Shown: one piece after another, positions 31,699 through 45,273 of the stretch
How positions within the stretch are numbered: the first letter of the stretch is position 1
Layout of the letters: each line of letters begins with the position of its first letter
Source of the DNA: Astropecten irregularis
Lineage: Eukaryota; Echinodermata; Asteroidea; Paxillosida; Astropectinidae
DNA length: 64,000 nucleotides
Assembly: GCA_963971285.1 (NCBI GenBank)
Contig: OZ020244.1
Span: forward strand, 9,610,001-9,674,000
Reading direction: 5' to 3'
Position numbers and translations under genes: made by a program
Notes under the pieces: generated by a model
Seen by the model: the letters and a program-made list of their open reading frames with translations, nothing else
The model's database searches: none
What the model was told of the DNA's origin: nothing

Positions 31699-32397
31699 TT
31701 AATTTGCCATTTCATCTTCATGTTCCTCATCATGTTCATCATCTAACAGGGGATCATTCCAATCACAATTGATTTTAATATCTTTATACCATGCATTGTT
31801 TTGCTTAAGATAACTTAATGCAGTTTCCACGTGTTCCTTGGTCACAAACTGATAATGATAATATCCTTTGTAAGTTAGTTTTCTTTTTAGTTTGATTCGA
31901 ATCAATTGATTTTCATTTCTACATCTTGGCAATGCTGTCACTGTATCTGTATTATTAGATGGTACACATACAACAGGACCGTGTATAGAATTTTGTCCAC
32001 CTTTCGGCAAGGCTACCATTTTCATGAATGGTATATTAATTGCAATGAGATGCTCCTCTAAAATATTAAGACAGTCCAATTCCTGTGGAATGTCTATCAC
32101 TTTTAAATTATTTGTACATGCTTCTACTGGTACTTTTTTCTGTAGAAATGTCCTATGACATGTGTAACATATCTATAATCTAGACCTGCTAGATTTTGAT
32201 ACAAGACATTCATTTCCACACTCTTTGGTACATATACATTTATGTAAATATTTGTCAGATATACAACTGATATTGCTGTATTTTTCTTTATTGCATCGAA
32301 TGACTTGTTTTTTAAACAAAAGTTTACAACAAACTGCACACACATACTCAGGTCCAGTTGACACTTCATTCGTCCTATTTCTGATAACATTCCTCAT
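31699..32397 (-). pseudogene. DUF6570-like and Cys-rich region, Helentron copy B
   Basis: Frame 32397-32173 has CAVCCKLLFKKQV and CICTKECGNECLVSK and stops where copy A has Trp (RLWICYTCH). The next frame, 32100-31699, has PFMKMVALPKGGQNSIHGPV and NAWYKDIKINCDWNDPLLDD. It is collinear with copy A 6232-7326, with an acidic linker at its end. Confidence 0.82.
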
Positions 32398-32409
32398 GTT
32401 CCTTGCTTG

Positions 32410-32950
32410 TTGAGTTTTTATACGTCTTTGTCTTTAAACACTCTGCTTCATTTTCTTACGATAATGTCAATCATGACAATATTTGCATTTAAGATTTTTT
32501 ATCAAATTTGCTCTGTACACATGATTACTCCAATACCTTTTCTTGATAGAGTTAATGACAGCATTTATGTATACTTGATTACTATGATATTTTTTTGTCA
32601 TTGAGGTTTTTTTGCACGATTAATTGTTTTTTGCCTATATACAGCATCTTCATCATACCTGGCTATTGCACTATTAATCTTTTCTTGTCTATGCCCACTA
32701 TCCTTATGATACTTAGTTTTTTCACTCTGAACCTTACTTTCTCTATGTGCACTATTTTCATGATACTTCATTTTTTTCTTTATTAACCTTTCTACCTATA
32801 TGTGCACTATCCTCATGATACTTAGTTTTTTCACTCTGAACCTTTCTTTCTCTATGTACACTATCCTCATGATACTTAAGTTTTTTCACTCTGAACCTTC
32901 CTTTCTCTATGTCCACTATCTTTGTGATACTTCTCCTTTAACAATTTCCT
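32410..32950 (-). repeat. 54-bp coding repeats (18-residue units), Helentron copy B
   Basis: Units such as KYHEDSAHRERKVQSEKT recur with a 54-nt period, seen at DNA level as catgatacttagttttttca repeated. Neighbouring units at 32700-32930 are nearly identical, while those at 32450-32600 are diverged, suggesting recent local expansion. Frames are broken by small indels. The layout matches copy A 7377-7808. Confidence 0.8.
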
Positions 32951-34129
32951 CTTTCTGTCACCATTTTCTGCACATTTTTTCCTGTCATATTCAAGTACAT
33001 TTTCTCTGAACTTGTTACAATTAGCATATTTCTGTCTCTTTGCCAATTTTTTATTTTCCCTGTATGCACTATTCTCTTCTACAATTTTTTGTCTTATTGT
33101 ATCTTTCTCTTGCTTTCTTTTCTCTCTGTCTAATTTCAGTTTCAATGCCACATTTACACGTTTACGTCTCTTCCTCTTTTGCTGAGAATGCATTTGCGTA
33201 TCTTCCCTTCTAGTATTACTTTGATTTACATGAACATTACTGAATGGGTCTATACAAGTACCTTTAGACAACAAATCTCTGTTACAGTTTTACGAATTGT
33301 CACCTTCATTACTTGTAACATGTTTATGAACATTCACAACTAAATCATAATGAACTTCATTTCTATGATACAAATAAATTCCACAATCTGACAATCTCTC
33401 AGTATTGGTGAATAAACGAGAAAACAAATACCACTTATTTGAATCACTATACGTGTATAAATGAACACCCAACATGTCAGCCATTGCTATGATTTCTACT
33501 TCTGTTGCCCATGTACCATTATGAAACAACCTCTGCCTAACAACATATTCTTGCACTGTGGAAAACCCTTCTCTGAAAAAACACTGAAATTTGTCAGCAT
33601 ATTTCAGCAAATGATTAACAGTAAGAGTTCTCACATGCCTATGATTTTCCTCAGTTCCTGATAAAGCACAAGAAATAGCTCTAAAGAAACAGTTTTCATC
33701 ACCTCTTATCCTCTTTATAGTGTCAGGTCTTCCCATGTTCTCACATCTTGTGGAAATATCATCAGTATTCAAACGTACTTTGCTCACACCAAATTTTTGA
33801 CACAATGTTATCTTCCTTTCTTTAGTCAGTGGCAAAAGTTCAAAGGAACTGGTTCAGTAACTTGTATTATTTCTAAATCATTATCACTCTTGTCACCATT
33901 ACTTAATTCATGATCCAAACCAGTGGCAGTTACATCATCAAACAAAACACTGTGTGTCGTATCTTCTTCAACACCATCATTTCCTTTATTGTTTAGGGCA
34001 TTATTTTTTTCCATTGTCTCTTTTAAACATTGAGTTCCTATGCCTTGTGTGCAACTACTGGTGCAAGCACTGTTAGCATTGTCACTGTGTTGATCACTAC
34101 AGATGCTGAGGTCATGACTAATGCAAATA
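32876..34129 (-). pseudogene. OTU peptidase region, Helentron copy B
   Basis: From the TTAA insertion at 34130 leftwards: ISHDLSICSDQHSDNANS, an acidic stretch, then after a 1-nt difference near 33835 the OTU domain, with GDENCFFRAIS (copy A has GDGNC) and EVHYDLVV supplying the Cys and His. A stop near 33290 and a new frame (33274-32876) follow, with a very basic tail entering the 18-residue repeats. It is a broken copy of a Helentron accessory peptidase. Confidence 0.85.
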
Positions 34130-34133
34130 TTAA

Positions 34134-37100
34134 GTGCTATTGCATGGATAGACCATGCAGAGGGTGATAACCTCAAGTTGGCCGATTTCAATAAAATTTT
34201 GTGGACATGTACACTTGACCAACTTCTAAAAGAATGTAGAATATGAGCCAATTCTATTCAGTAGTTTTTGGATAAATGCCAAAAAGTGGATTTTGGAGTC
34301 TTCGGCGCCAATTTTCAAGGATTTTCAAGCGGTTTTGTCCGAGATGCCACGAATCCAAAATGGTAAAAGCTACAATATTGCTTTTTCGCATGACGCTTTC
34401 TTATAACATACTGGCAAGTAAACTTAAGAAAAATTGTTGAAAAATAACTTCTAATTTTGGAGTTATGGTCCTGAGAACAACCCTTACCCTAAGACATTGT
34501 GTTACGAATAGGTAGGTTTAGGCTCCAATAACTCAACTGCCACAGGGATATGATTAACAAAACTTGGTGGAAATATTACCAGTATAATGGGCTTCCAAAA
34601 TCAGAAAGAAAAACTTTGGGCGCTCCTCTCACTTTTGAAGGGTAACCATGGATATTATCATGAATTTGGAGCAGTTTATAGTGCTGTCACCTATCAGCAG
34701 AATGTAGATCGCTGCGTTCAAAGCAGGAAAGTGAATAATATTTGTTTTTATCAACATAGGAGAGTTCCACATAGGATGGGGAGGGAAGAGTGGGGAAGTG
34801 GAAAGTGGTGAGATTTTTTTTTTTATTCTGAATGTGAATAAATGTTTAAATAGCAATGTGAAGACAATTTTCACTAAAAGGAAATCATATTACCAGATGA
34901 CTAGTTTCGTTTTTAATGATTTTCCATATTCCATACATTTCAACTCGAGAGAGCAATAAAGAAGAGGACAAAAATCTGTCGTGGGAACTATTCTTCAGAG
35001 ATCTTTTATTTCATGTTCATGTACATGTACATTCATGGGATATAGATATATGCCGACGCCGATGTTATTCGCAGAGATTTTGTTTCCAATATCACAATGC
35101 AAATTTATCAATTGGAGTAAGGACAATCAATCCGACTGTAACGACACATGCACATAAACATTACTGTAATTACAAATGACTATCAGCCAAGCATATTTAA
35201 TAGGATGGAGATATTGTCTTAAGATGTCATCCTGAGCAAAACTGTAAATTTGTAAATTAAAGTAAGAATTTGGACCTATGGGGCAGTTTATGAATAAAAC
35301 CTGTTCACAAATCCACTTGTTGGATGACCTCAGTGCGCAGCCTGGACCCGGTCATCATACGGTTGGCAAGTTGATGCTGGTCATCAGAGTGACTGTCAGA
35401 CTTTGTGAGGTGGCCACATTTCTGTTGGCAAGCTAGGCGACTAAAGTAGCTTGCCACCTGCTGTGTTGTCAGCCAGTCATCTTGTGGAAACCGGGCTTTG
35501 ATTTTTCTGGAAACCAGTCCAGGATTTTTCTTCCTCCCAGTTTCAACGCCTCTGATGAATTCTTCAAAGAGGAAGTCTTTTACTGCAGCTGAAAACCGCT
35601 TTGATTTCTTCTTTGCCTTAACTGCCCATCCATTTTTAATGGGACTGGGAGCCACAGACATCTTGGATTCAGTTGAAGTGGGCTGGTGTGATGATGTTGC
35701 CCTTAGTGATACCTTTTCAGCCCACTTCCTTGCAATGGTATCCAACTTACTGTCAGAAGCCGAGTCTGCAGTATGTCTTCCAACTGCCAAATGTTCAAAC
35801 AAGGCCTCCTGAGTTGAAAAGGTCTTGTGACACGAGTCTTCAGTACAAGTGATACAAGTACCTGACCTCATACCACATCCAACTACTTTCTGTCTTAGGG
35901 CCCCAGCAGACACCGCCGGATCAGAGTAGTCCCCGATGACCTTGACCTAGGTGGGACCCTGGGGCTTGTTCTTCTTGAGAATGGCTTTGTAGGCGCAGAA
36001 ATCTGGTTTTCCAATCTTGTACCCTCGAGTAACATTCACTCCATCCTCCTGAAATTCAAAGTTAGTGAACTGGGTGATGCCAGGCCAAGTAACACGCTCT
36101 TCCATAGCCTCTTCACATGTTTCCAGTACAGCAGGGTAGCATCCTCTAACCCCACCATAGGTCCCCAAGGCAGTGTGCATTTCCAATGCATTAGTCACAC
36201 TGTTGCCCTCATTTACATAGCGGGTGATGTGCGCCTTCATTGGGGCTATCTCCTGTCACACAGATCTTTACCGGCCTGGGCTTCAGAAAAGTCATACTGG
36301 CATATTTTCACATTCAGCCTCTTTCCAAGACCAGGAATGGCAAGTATAAGTGGAGCACTGTGGTAGCATCCTGCGTTGTCTGATCTGAAGTAGTATTCAG
36401 TGATGTGTGGAAATCGAACCTTCATCTCCATCAGGGTAGCTTCAATCACAGACAGCACAGCGAACCAATTTTGTGTACACTGTTGCACAATGTGGACGAA
36501 GCAGTGGATCTGCAATAAGGAGAATAATCAGACACCCCAAGAACGAGTGAAAGATATATCGATATGATATTCCGACGCACAAACAGACACAACGTATCCT
36601 CTGTGCCTGGTTGTTGGTGAAACTTTGCATAGGCCTATCATATACATGCATCAATATCAGTTTAAACTATCTATAGACATCTCCGACTCACATTCAAAAC
36701 ATGTCAAAACAAAGGGGATAATTGTTAATATAGTACTATAGAACAACACTTTTTGAAAAGTATCTCAAATATGTCAACATTCTATTATGGCTGCCAGTAT
36801 TGGTTCCACTCACCTTGAATTCATCGTCTTCTGTCTTGGTGACTGCAGCAGATACATGCCAGGAGATACCCTTTTCCCCATACCAATCCTGCTGGGCCTC
36901 TCTGAATTTGCAGGGCAGAAACTTCATGGCCCAGTCCATGGTGATCAATGCCTGAGACGTTGTTAGATAATCCAGTATGTCTGATTTTGCTTGGTCCTGG
37001 CATATGTGGCGCAGAAGGTGACCCTTTAGAATGAGGATTTGCTTTTTTGCTGTTTGTATGTCATACAGCAGATGGTCTTGTTGCTTAGGATATCTGGTGT

Positions 37101-40100
37101 GAAAGAAGACCTTACATTTTATTACATAGCCAGAAATATTTTTGCATCAAGTTATGGTTCATTAAACATGCACATACACATCCACGTATTTTATTTTTAG
37201 CTTCTATGTTTCCTGTAATAATCATAGATATGAATCATATGATTCTGAAGAGAACAAAGAAATCAAAATCAAATTCAGATCGACACACACACGTCAGTAT
37301 TGCATTCACAAATTTTCAGCAAATTTTTGGAATGTATACATACTTATAATGGACAATCTCAGAAGTAGCAGCTTTCTCAATTTCTTCCAGGACCAATTTC
37401 AGTTCTTCGCACTGCTCACAACAGAGGTCATGGGTGTGTATGCATCTATCATCACCAAGTGAGAATGGGATACAGTGATCTCCACACTCAGAGCTATTGC
37501 TGACATGCATCTTGTATGCCGACTTTAGTTAAAGCCTGGCATTATTGAGGCTCTTCCGCTTGTCTTGAATCCAGGAGGTTGGATAGCCTGTAAGCATAAT
37601 TTCAACACATATACTGCAAAAACAAAGAGTAAAACTGAAACTATTCAATTTGTGTAAAAAACGACAACATTAAAGCACAATGCAGTGAAGTGGTTGGGCG
37701 GCTAATAATGGTAGCCCTCACACTTTAAAATAAGGTTTGGCTTGGCATCAGCAAATAACAAGCTTACCACACTCTCCAAGTGTCTCCACTGCCTCATGCA
37801 AGGACTTGAAAGCTTCAGTTCCCTCAGCAACCACGTTATCAAGACCAGCAAGAGATACTTTCTTTGAGGCTGCACAAACCTACCGTAATTGATAAACGCA
37901 CAAATGGATAATAAGATACGGTAATACATGCACATGTGCTGATTTTTTATCATTATAAACACTGTCAGCAGCCAGGCACATGTACATGTATCTTATTCTA
38001 GTCATCGCAAACTTATTGCAGTTTGAATCAACAGTGAGTACAGTATAACTGTTTAGCCACAAACCTGTCCATTACACTTGCACAGATGATGAGTAAATTT
38101 TCTGTAGTATATGTATGTACAGCGTTATAGTGACCAGCTATACACCTTCAAGAGAGTTTGGTCACAATATTATCAAGCAACAATAGAATAAGCATAACAT
38201 GCACACTAACATGATGCCTCACCTGTATAATGCTGTACAATGAACGTGTTTTCAGTGGTGAGAACCCAGTCTCTTCACAATACCTTTGGTAGATGTCAAT
38301 GATTCTTGAGGCAATGACTGAACGGACCACATTTGGGATCTCAAGTTTCTCTCCATGGCTCAGTTTGATGACCTTTGTGCCAAACGCCACATCCTGGATG
38401 AATTCAGGTCGGCTGACAAAATCCAAAAAGTGATCAACTTTTACATCATCTAGTCTGGATTTTTGAATTGGTCCATTGATAACAGGCTGACCAGTTCCAA
38501 CCTCTTTTGCATGTTTCCTGGCCTGGTCAATCCGGTAAACAGTCAAATCGGGTATCAAGGCCTGAAAAAAAATCAAATTCAGATTATCATAAACGAAAAT
38601 TGCAATATTAAAATTATTTGAGTTTTCAAATGAAAAAACTGTGGTCCCAATTAACAAAAATAACATTAGATTTGGCAGGATCAGGATGCCGCCTAATTTT
38701 GTGAACTAATCCCACCTACAGTGTATGGATGGCAAAAATGCTCTGTTAAAATTTACCAGCAGTCCAAAGTTTTTCCATGATTTACAAGTTGAGGGGCAGA
38801 ATGTTTTGCGCAGTTTATGAATGTCTTTTTCCAATAAACTCCAGTCCTTATATATCTTACCAGGAGTTGTTCTTTGGTCCTGCCATCGGCTATTAGTGAG
38901 AGTAGCTGCCTCCGTGTGAACCAGGACTTGGTGTCTTGGTAACATGTGATAGTTGTATAAAGTTCCTTGGATGTTGATTCGACATCATGTTTATCTGCCT
39001 TCATGACCTCCTCGAGAATCTCCTCCTCTTGTCCTGGTGCAAGGCAAGATAATGACAAATTGATTGCTTCCCGGGCTTTCCGTTTGTACAGCCGTTTCGT
39101 GCTTGAACTGCATTCATCCAGAGGCTTCAGTAACTGTCCTTTTATTGGCTCATAACCACCATGAGATAAGAACGTGTTTAGGATATCTACTTTGCTCACT
39201 GGGCCAGGGGTCGGGGCCCAAGATCTGTCTGCTGGCCAACTGGAGCCTTCATTGGAAGATGAAGAACTTTCTCCAGTGCTGGGCTCCTGCATAAGCACCT
39301 GGAGGTTCTAGAATGACAACAGAAAACAACAGCAATAAAAAATATGGTAACTGCAATATTTTCATTAAATGTATGCAATATGGAATAGGTCTCTATGAGG
39401 TCCATTAATGATCAAAAGAACCAATGCAATGTCATGTCATGTCATGTCGGTTGTTAAAAGGGACCATATGATGATATGCTTTACTCACCTTTGATGCTAT
39501 CACTGGTGATTCTGAGTCTGAGGAGGAATCCTCCACATCATCAGCTGGAAGGAAATCCTGAACTTCACTGTGTAGCTAGACTGATCCCTGGCCCGCTGAA
39601 CTTGTGGTGGGTGTACACTCGCTAATGGGCTGAAATGGAAGGAAGATTGAACAACATGGATTTTATGATTGTGTGACCTCTACAGCAGCAAGAACTCTCA
39701 CATTATGGTCCAACCAGTCTCCATTTGAAAAACCTAGTTATCACCTGACTTACTGTTGTGCATTTTTCTAAACTGGTCTCTTAGCACGCAGTAATGGTAA
39801 GCAAACATGATGACAAGCCATCATTTTTGACATGAACATCAGGAAAATAACATTCCTTACCTCATTATGATCACATACTCTTTGCTGCACGACAGCGTCT
39901 TTGTGACCCGCATCACAGTCTTTACAAATACCTGCAAAGACAATTAAAGGAATGCTTTCGTTGCAGTTTACTTTAATAGCCTTTGACCTTTTTATTCAGA
40001 TGATGGTCTTGTGATGGTGTACATACATGTTGTGATCATGGTCTAGTAGAAGGGGCAGATACATGTGTAGGAACCAACAAGTTCATTACAAGATAATCAA

Positions 40101-41763
40101 AACAATTATTGTGGTCAATGTTAACACACGGTATAGGGCACACAGCCTAATATTATATCATGGACAACAAAAGATTTGGTACTCAGTATAGCACAGGGGG
40201 GGGGGGGGGTATACAGCCATGTACGGTATGTAACAAGAGTAGGCCTATGATGATTGACAATGACAACCCAATGACTGTGGTCAGTCTGAGACTGAGGACA
40301 ACAGACCCTCAAAAAGTGACAACGATGTAGCCATGGGACTAGTATAACATTAACATTACCACCACCTAGATCGCATATGCTTACAATTGCTTAGTTAATT
40401 GGTTAATGTTTCTAGACGTTGCCTAACGAATGCAATAATTTGCACCTACCTGATCCTATTGGCAATAAAACACTCCATATCTCAAACACTTCCTTCGAGA
40501 CTGATGCCTGAATGGAACGGTCACGGCGAGGCTGTCGTTTTGAAGCTGCAGGATGGAGTGGGTGCTAACATTTTCTAGATGGCTTCCAGTCAAGGCCTAA
40601 CTTAAAACGATGTGTAGGACAGATGGTTACCTCCTGATCAACATCACCAAACAGCCCAGCACGCAAGGCAATAAGTTTCCACTCAGAGTTTGGTGTGGTA
40701 GGCCGAGTGGGCCTAGTGGCACTACTGCTGTGTCGGGGCACTTTCAGACCAGAAAGATGACCAAGAATATCCTTGTTGCACTTCTTTAGGGTAATGCAGC
40801 TAGTTTCCTTTGGGTACTTTCTCATCAGCCCACATGTCAAATTAGGATGAACTTGGGCAAACCCGCATTTAATGACCCTAGGGGTCTGAATTTCGTGATC
40901 ATCCTTTTGCAGTTCTTGCACATGCTGCATGGCTGCCATAATGTCTTATTCAGTGTAGACTAAAGAAAACCAGCAAGAGTTTTTACATAGACAATCAAAT
41001 GTTCAACCCCCTATGTGTTGTGGTATGCATGTTGATATTGTGTTGACTGTGTTAAGAGAGGAGGATAGACTGGGGGCATGTGGTTGAATAGGCTTGGTTT
41101 ATTTAGTATGATAAGGTTTCCTGCTGAAAAACTGAAAATATAATAAATAAATCATCTCAAACTGGTGCAAAAAACAGGTGCAAAATAGGGATTTAAGGCC
41201 AAAATTACACCAAAAAAAAGAGCGCGAAACTTCAAAGGCGACATAGCGCCCAAAGTTTTTATTACTTTAAATGAACTAACACTACTTCAGGTCTGTTGTA
41301 AACAAAAATGATGATCCCAATCCCTGTGGCAGTTGAGAAATCACAACCTCAAGATGGTGTATTTTTTACAATTTAAGGAGGTGGGGTGTCTACTAATTGA
41401 AGGGACATGTGACCTTCAATGCTGCGGGTTATAAACAAAAGATGAAAATGGAAAGATAGCTTAAGACCTCTTATTTGATCTTGTAGTAATTGTTATGTGG
41501 TCCTTTTGCAGGGTAAGAATGAAAAAACTTTTTAAAATCGACATAATTGGCCATTTTGTCCAAAAAAATGACATTTTTAATAGAAAATGCATTGAAATTG
41601 TTAATGCCAGTAAATCCTAAACGGCGCGATGTTTCACCAAACGGCTTTACCTGCCGTAATTGTACCCTAAGACGAAACTTTTGTGCAAATTTGAGCCGGA
41701 TCCGTTATCCACCGGGTTATCACCTTCTGCAGATTTTTGCATGGTGTACTCATGCAATGACAC
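34134..41763. mobile_element. 7.63-kb DDE transposon with TTAA target duplications
   Basis: The termini start GTGCTATTGCATGG and, on the other strand, GTGTCATTGCATGA; 21 of the first 26 bases agree, and both are followed by ggtgataacc. TTAA flanks both sides (34130-34133, 41764-41767). Copy A has the empty site (aaataatcacacctg versus aaata-TTAA-cacctg). The element carries one nine-exon minus-strand gene, and its sub-terminal 0.6-1.1 kb are non-coding. TTAA duplications are known for piggyBac, Kolobok and Sola3; the protein does not look like piggyBac to me. Confidence 0.88.
35305..40939 (-). pseudogene. Nine-exon DDE-like transposase, recently inactivated
   Basis: Exons with canonical GT-AG borders lie at 40939-40450, 39931-39861, 39630-39489, 39307-38871, 38561-38223, 37879-37768, 37587-37344, 37093-36814 and 36509-35305, about 1,100 codons. 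Exon 1 has ICPTHRFKLGLDW. Exon 5 has IPNVVRSVIASRIIDIYQRY. Exon 7 is Cys/His-rich (CIHTHDLCCEQC). Candidate catalytic acids are in LITMDWAMKFLP (exon 8), YYFRSDNAGCYH and DFSEAQAGKD (exon 9). Exon 9 ends with a C2H2 finger (C-x4-C...H-x5-H type) and a helix-turn-helix-like block (FSAAVKDFLFEEFIRG ... QQVASYFSRL). Stops in exons 1, 3, 7 and at 35947, and a frameshift at 36246, inactivate it. I do not recognise the superfamily. Confidence 0.75.
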
Positions 41764-41767
41764 TTAA

Positions 41768-44243
41768 CACCTGTAATTTCAAATTGCTCATTATCAGACA
41801 GATTCATAGAATGTCCAAGTTCAGTACAATACCTGTACACACCTTGTCATGTTGATGAACGGAGCAAAATGCTTGTTCCATCTTGAACTTGATAGCCATG
41901 GACTCTTCTGGAATGTGAATCAAATACATTATAAATTCCACCGTGGGAAATCACTGCAAAAGTGTTTTCATGAAAACATATGAAACATGCTTGATATTTC
42001 TGAATTGATTGTTCTATAGTAAGTTTCAGTGAAATCATGTTGAACTCTGCCAAAGTTGAATCCCGTTCATTGAATGTTCCAACTACAGGTTCCGCATAAT
42101 TCATGCTAAAGTTGTTTTCATACACATTCAAATCAGTTGGTAATTCATTGATAAGCAGATAATCATTATTCATAGTTGAACTTTGCTGTAAAAATATATA
42201 CAGTTCATTGCCAGTGTTAAGCACATTGTCCATGTCATTCTTTCCCCAATTATTCATACATTTTATCTGACTTTTCATAATTGCACTCGAGGGACATGGC
42301 TTCACATTGCTTTCCAATATTTCTTCCAAACCGTATATCTCCTTGATGACAACTACCTTGTGCAACGATTGATTGATCAACTGCTTCATGATTTATTTTT
42401 GTACTATCCACTGTCTTACAACACTTCATTTTGGCAGGTTTAACCACATCATCAGACTGCATTTCATTAATCTCATTCTTAAAATCTGCGTCAACCTTTC
42501 TCTTTCTCTTGGTATTTGGATGTATTCAGGTCACATTAAATTTGCTTGCATTATTTACAGATCTAATTCCAGTTTTCTTGACATCATTGTTAGTGCCATC
42601 CTTGTTTCTGCTGTGACTTTCTGTTTGTCTAGTGTCATCAATATGGGGTAAGGATTTCTCACGTTGACGTCTCTCACACTTTTTTGGACACTCTCTGGGC
42701 TGTGTTTGATTATCAGTACATTTCTCCTTTTCACTTGAAGTATTAGGTGACATTGATTTTCTCTTTCTTAAGAAGTAACCACCACTCTGTTGTGTAATTT
42801 GCTGTTTACCAGTACTTAGTTTAACATACCCATTTCCTGTCTTTTGGTGTATCATTCATTCTGTTCTCCCTGTCAGACACTTGATCAATAGATCCACCTG
42901 AACACTGGTCCACTGCACTGTAAGTCATGTCAAACCGATTGTCATCTGTACAAATACCAAAATTGTGAAACAAACTGTCCGAGTAATTACTATGTCCACA
43001 TTTACAACAAACCCAAGTGAATGTCTTACCAGTTAAATATTCCTTAATGTTCAAAGTACCTGTGCAAGTTGTATGAAACCACACACAACATTTATCACAT
43101 TGTATCTTCCTTTTGCCACACCCATCACTTTTTTCACAAAGCCAACACAAATTGCCATTATCACTTTCTGTTTCCAGTTCCTTGACTTTCTCCTCTCTTA
43201 CTACACAGGTCTTTCTCTTCTTGCCTCCTTTCATGACTTTCATGGACATTTTCCAGACATTCTTTTTCATTCCTCTCCTTCCTTTTACAGTCTGTCTTAC
43301 ATGGATAACTTTGCCAATACATCTTCCTGTATGGTAAAATGTAGATTTCATTACTTCTTCGTGTACTTGTCTGTCCTTCTTAGACATACGCTGCTCAATG
43401 GATTTACCATTTCTTCTGTAATTATACAATATATGTTTCCTGGCCTTTCTTGTCATTCTTACTCGCTTTGGAACCGTGTATCCAGTTGTTTGACACTTCC
43501 GATTCTTCCTCTGTTGACGACACTTCCAACTATATGAACATGTACATGTTGCTCTCACTTCTCTTCAATGTACGAGGACACTTCTGCTTCAATGGTATTG
43601 TGAATACACCTCTCACCTGTTTCTTACACTTATCCTGACCTCTGTTGTATCTTCCAAAATGACTCTTATCATGACTTCTTCTAAACCTCACCTTACATCT
43701 CTTCACACAGCCCATCATATGCATCATTCCACAGCTGCTTACCTCATGACTGCTTACCTCATGACTGCTTTCATGACTCTTACATCCTTCCTCATGGCAT
43801 GTCTTATGACTCGTCTCAAACTTCACCTCACCGTTCGTCTCATGGCTCATCTCACGTTCCAGGTAACTCTTTCTTTCAACATATTTCTTATAACCATGAC
43901 AAAAACTCTTTAAACCATGAAGATAGCTCTTTAAACCATGACTATTATTCAACCTATTATTATTCAACTTCTCTTTATGGCTGTTGCTTATAGCAAGCAC
44001 TGGTGCCTGGTTCTCAGCAACGTCCTCAAGCAAGAGTGCTTGAGTCACAAGCCCAGTGTGGACTTGAGTGGGAAAGGAAAGGACAGAGGAATAGACAGAA
44101 ATAGAGTGAGAAACACAGGAGCTGAGAAAAGAAAGGCTAGAGAAGTCAGCAACAAACATGTAAGTGTTAGAGAAAACAGACGCTCCTCGAACTGGCTTCC
44201 TCATCCCATCCTTCAACGTCTTGGCTCGTTGGTACTTTGGCAT
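41768..44243 (-). pseudogene. PHD / peptidase-like N-terminal part, Helentron copy B
   Basis: The start Met (44243) follows a splice acceptor, as in copy A. Frames 44243-43530, 43558-42821, 42855-42526, 42462-42250 and 42389-41847 are collinear with copy A residues 14-800. They include a PHD finger (CWLCEKSDGCGKRKIQCDKC ... FTWVCCKCG), GYFLRKRKS, FGRNIGKQC and VFDSHSRRVHGYQ. Four frameshifts and a 41847 stop break it. The coding sequence ends at the TTAA element and resumes at 34129. Confidence 0.87.
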
Positions 44244-44283
44244 TTTGTCCTGAAAACAAATCGAAAAGAAAAACACAAACATT

Positions 44284-45273
44284 TGTAACCAAGCGAACAG
44301 GAAAGTAAAAGCAAGGACACCAAAATGTACAGGTCGCTCAAGGACTTTAATGCATTAGGGATATAGCCGTACAAAACAAGTTTGCAGGTACATGTATGTG
44401 AACTAAGAATTATAAACAAGGTTGGGTGTGTGTGTAGGCTACTGAGGGATTAAGAACAAGGCTACCAGTTTGGGGAAAGTCTGTACAGAAGAAAAGTGAA
44501 ATTGCCAGTATTAAATTAAGCAAAATTATATTGGTTATAAACAAACATATACTTCAAATTATCAACAATTGGCTTCACAAATTATTAACTTCCGATAAAG
44601 ATTAATGATTAGACTCCGTTTCAATAAACTTAACAAATGTTCGCCAAGATTGGATTAAATTGGACATTGCAATTGAATCAAGGATGAACATGTGATAGAG
44701 ACTGAAGATCGAAAATGACTAGTTTCAATTAATAAATACAAATATTCGATTAAGATTCAGGATCAGTATTACATGTACACACTTATTACACTTATCCAAA
44801 CAGAATATCCAAATACATGTAGTCGTATATATCAACAGTATATTCAAGATTAACATTGGAAATTGGAAAATAAAATGAATAATCGGCTCACCAATATGCC
44901 TAGTGGATCCTGGATGATAAGGGTCAGAGAAGAGCGACGTTTCCCAATAATTATAAGAAGAACGAAAAAGAAATTAACCTATAGAAAACTCAGGGAACGC
45001 AAACAAAGAAGAAAACGACATCCTTCTTACACGGTGGCAAATGCAGGAGTGCATGTCCACGGACTACGCCCAACATCGTGACCCATGCTTGGGTGCACAC
45101 AGGCACTAGCTCACATATTTCCCAATGCAAATGAATAGGCAGCATGCAAATTAAGTTACCCAGTAGGGTGGGGGTACAATATGCAAATTCATTTACACAA
45201 AAGCTCAAGTATGTGTCCCCATACGTACTAAGTAGCCGAATGAAGTAGCGGTACGTTAATGCAGTTGGTTACA
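44284..45273. mobile_element. Solo LTR with 4-bp target duplication catt
   Basis: It starts TGTAACCAAGCG and ends GTTGGTTACA, with the 9-bp terminal inverted repeat tgtaaccaa/ttggttaca. catt flanks it at 44280-44283 and 45274-45277. Copy A (acaaacattaaacatc, 11375 region) shows the empty site. No internal domain is present. Confidence 0.82.

Noticed and set aside
34134..41763. Assigning the TTAA element to piggyBac
   Set aside because: The ends start GTG and not CCC-type, and the nine-exon gene does not match the piggyBac transposase layout that I know.
44863..45081. 72-codon basic frame in the solo LTR
   Set aside because: Low complexity and inside an LTR with defined ends; no evidence that it is translated.
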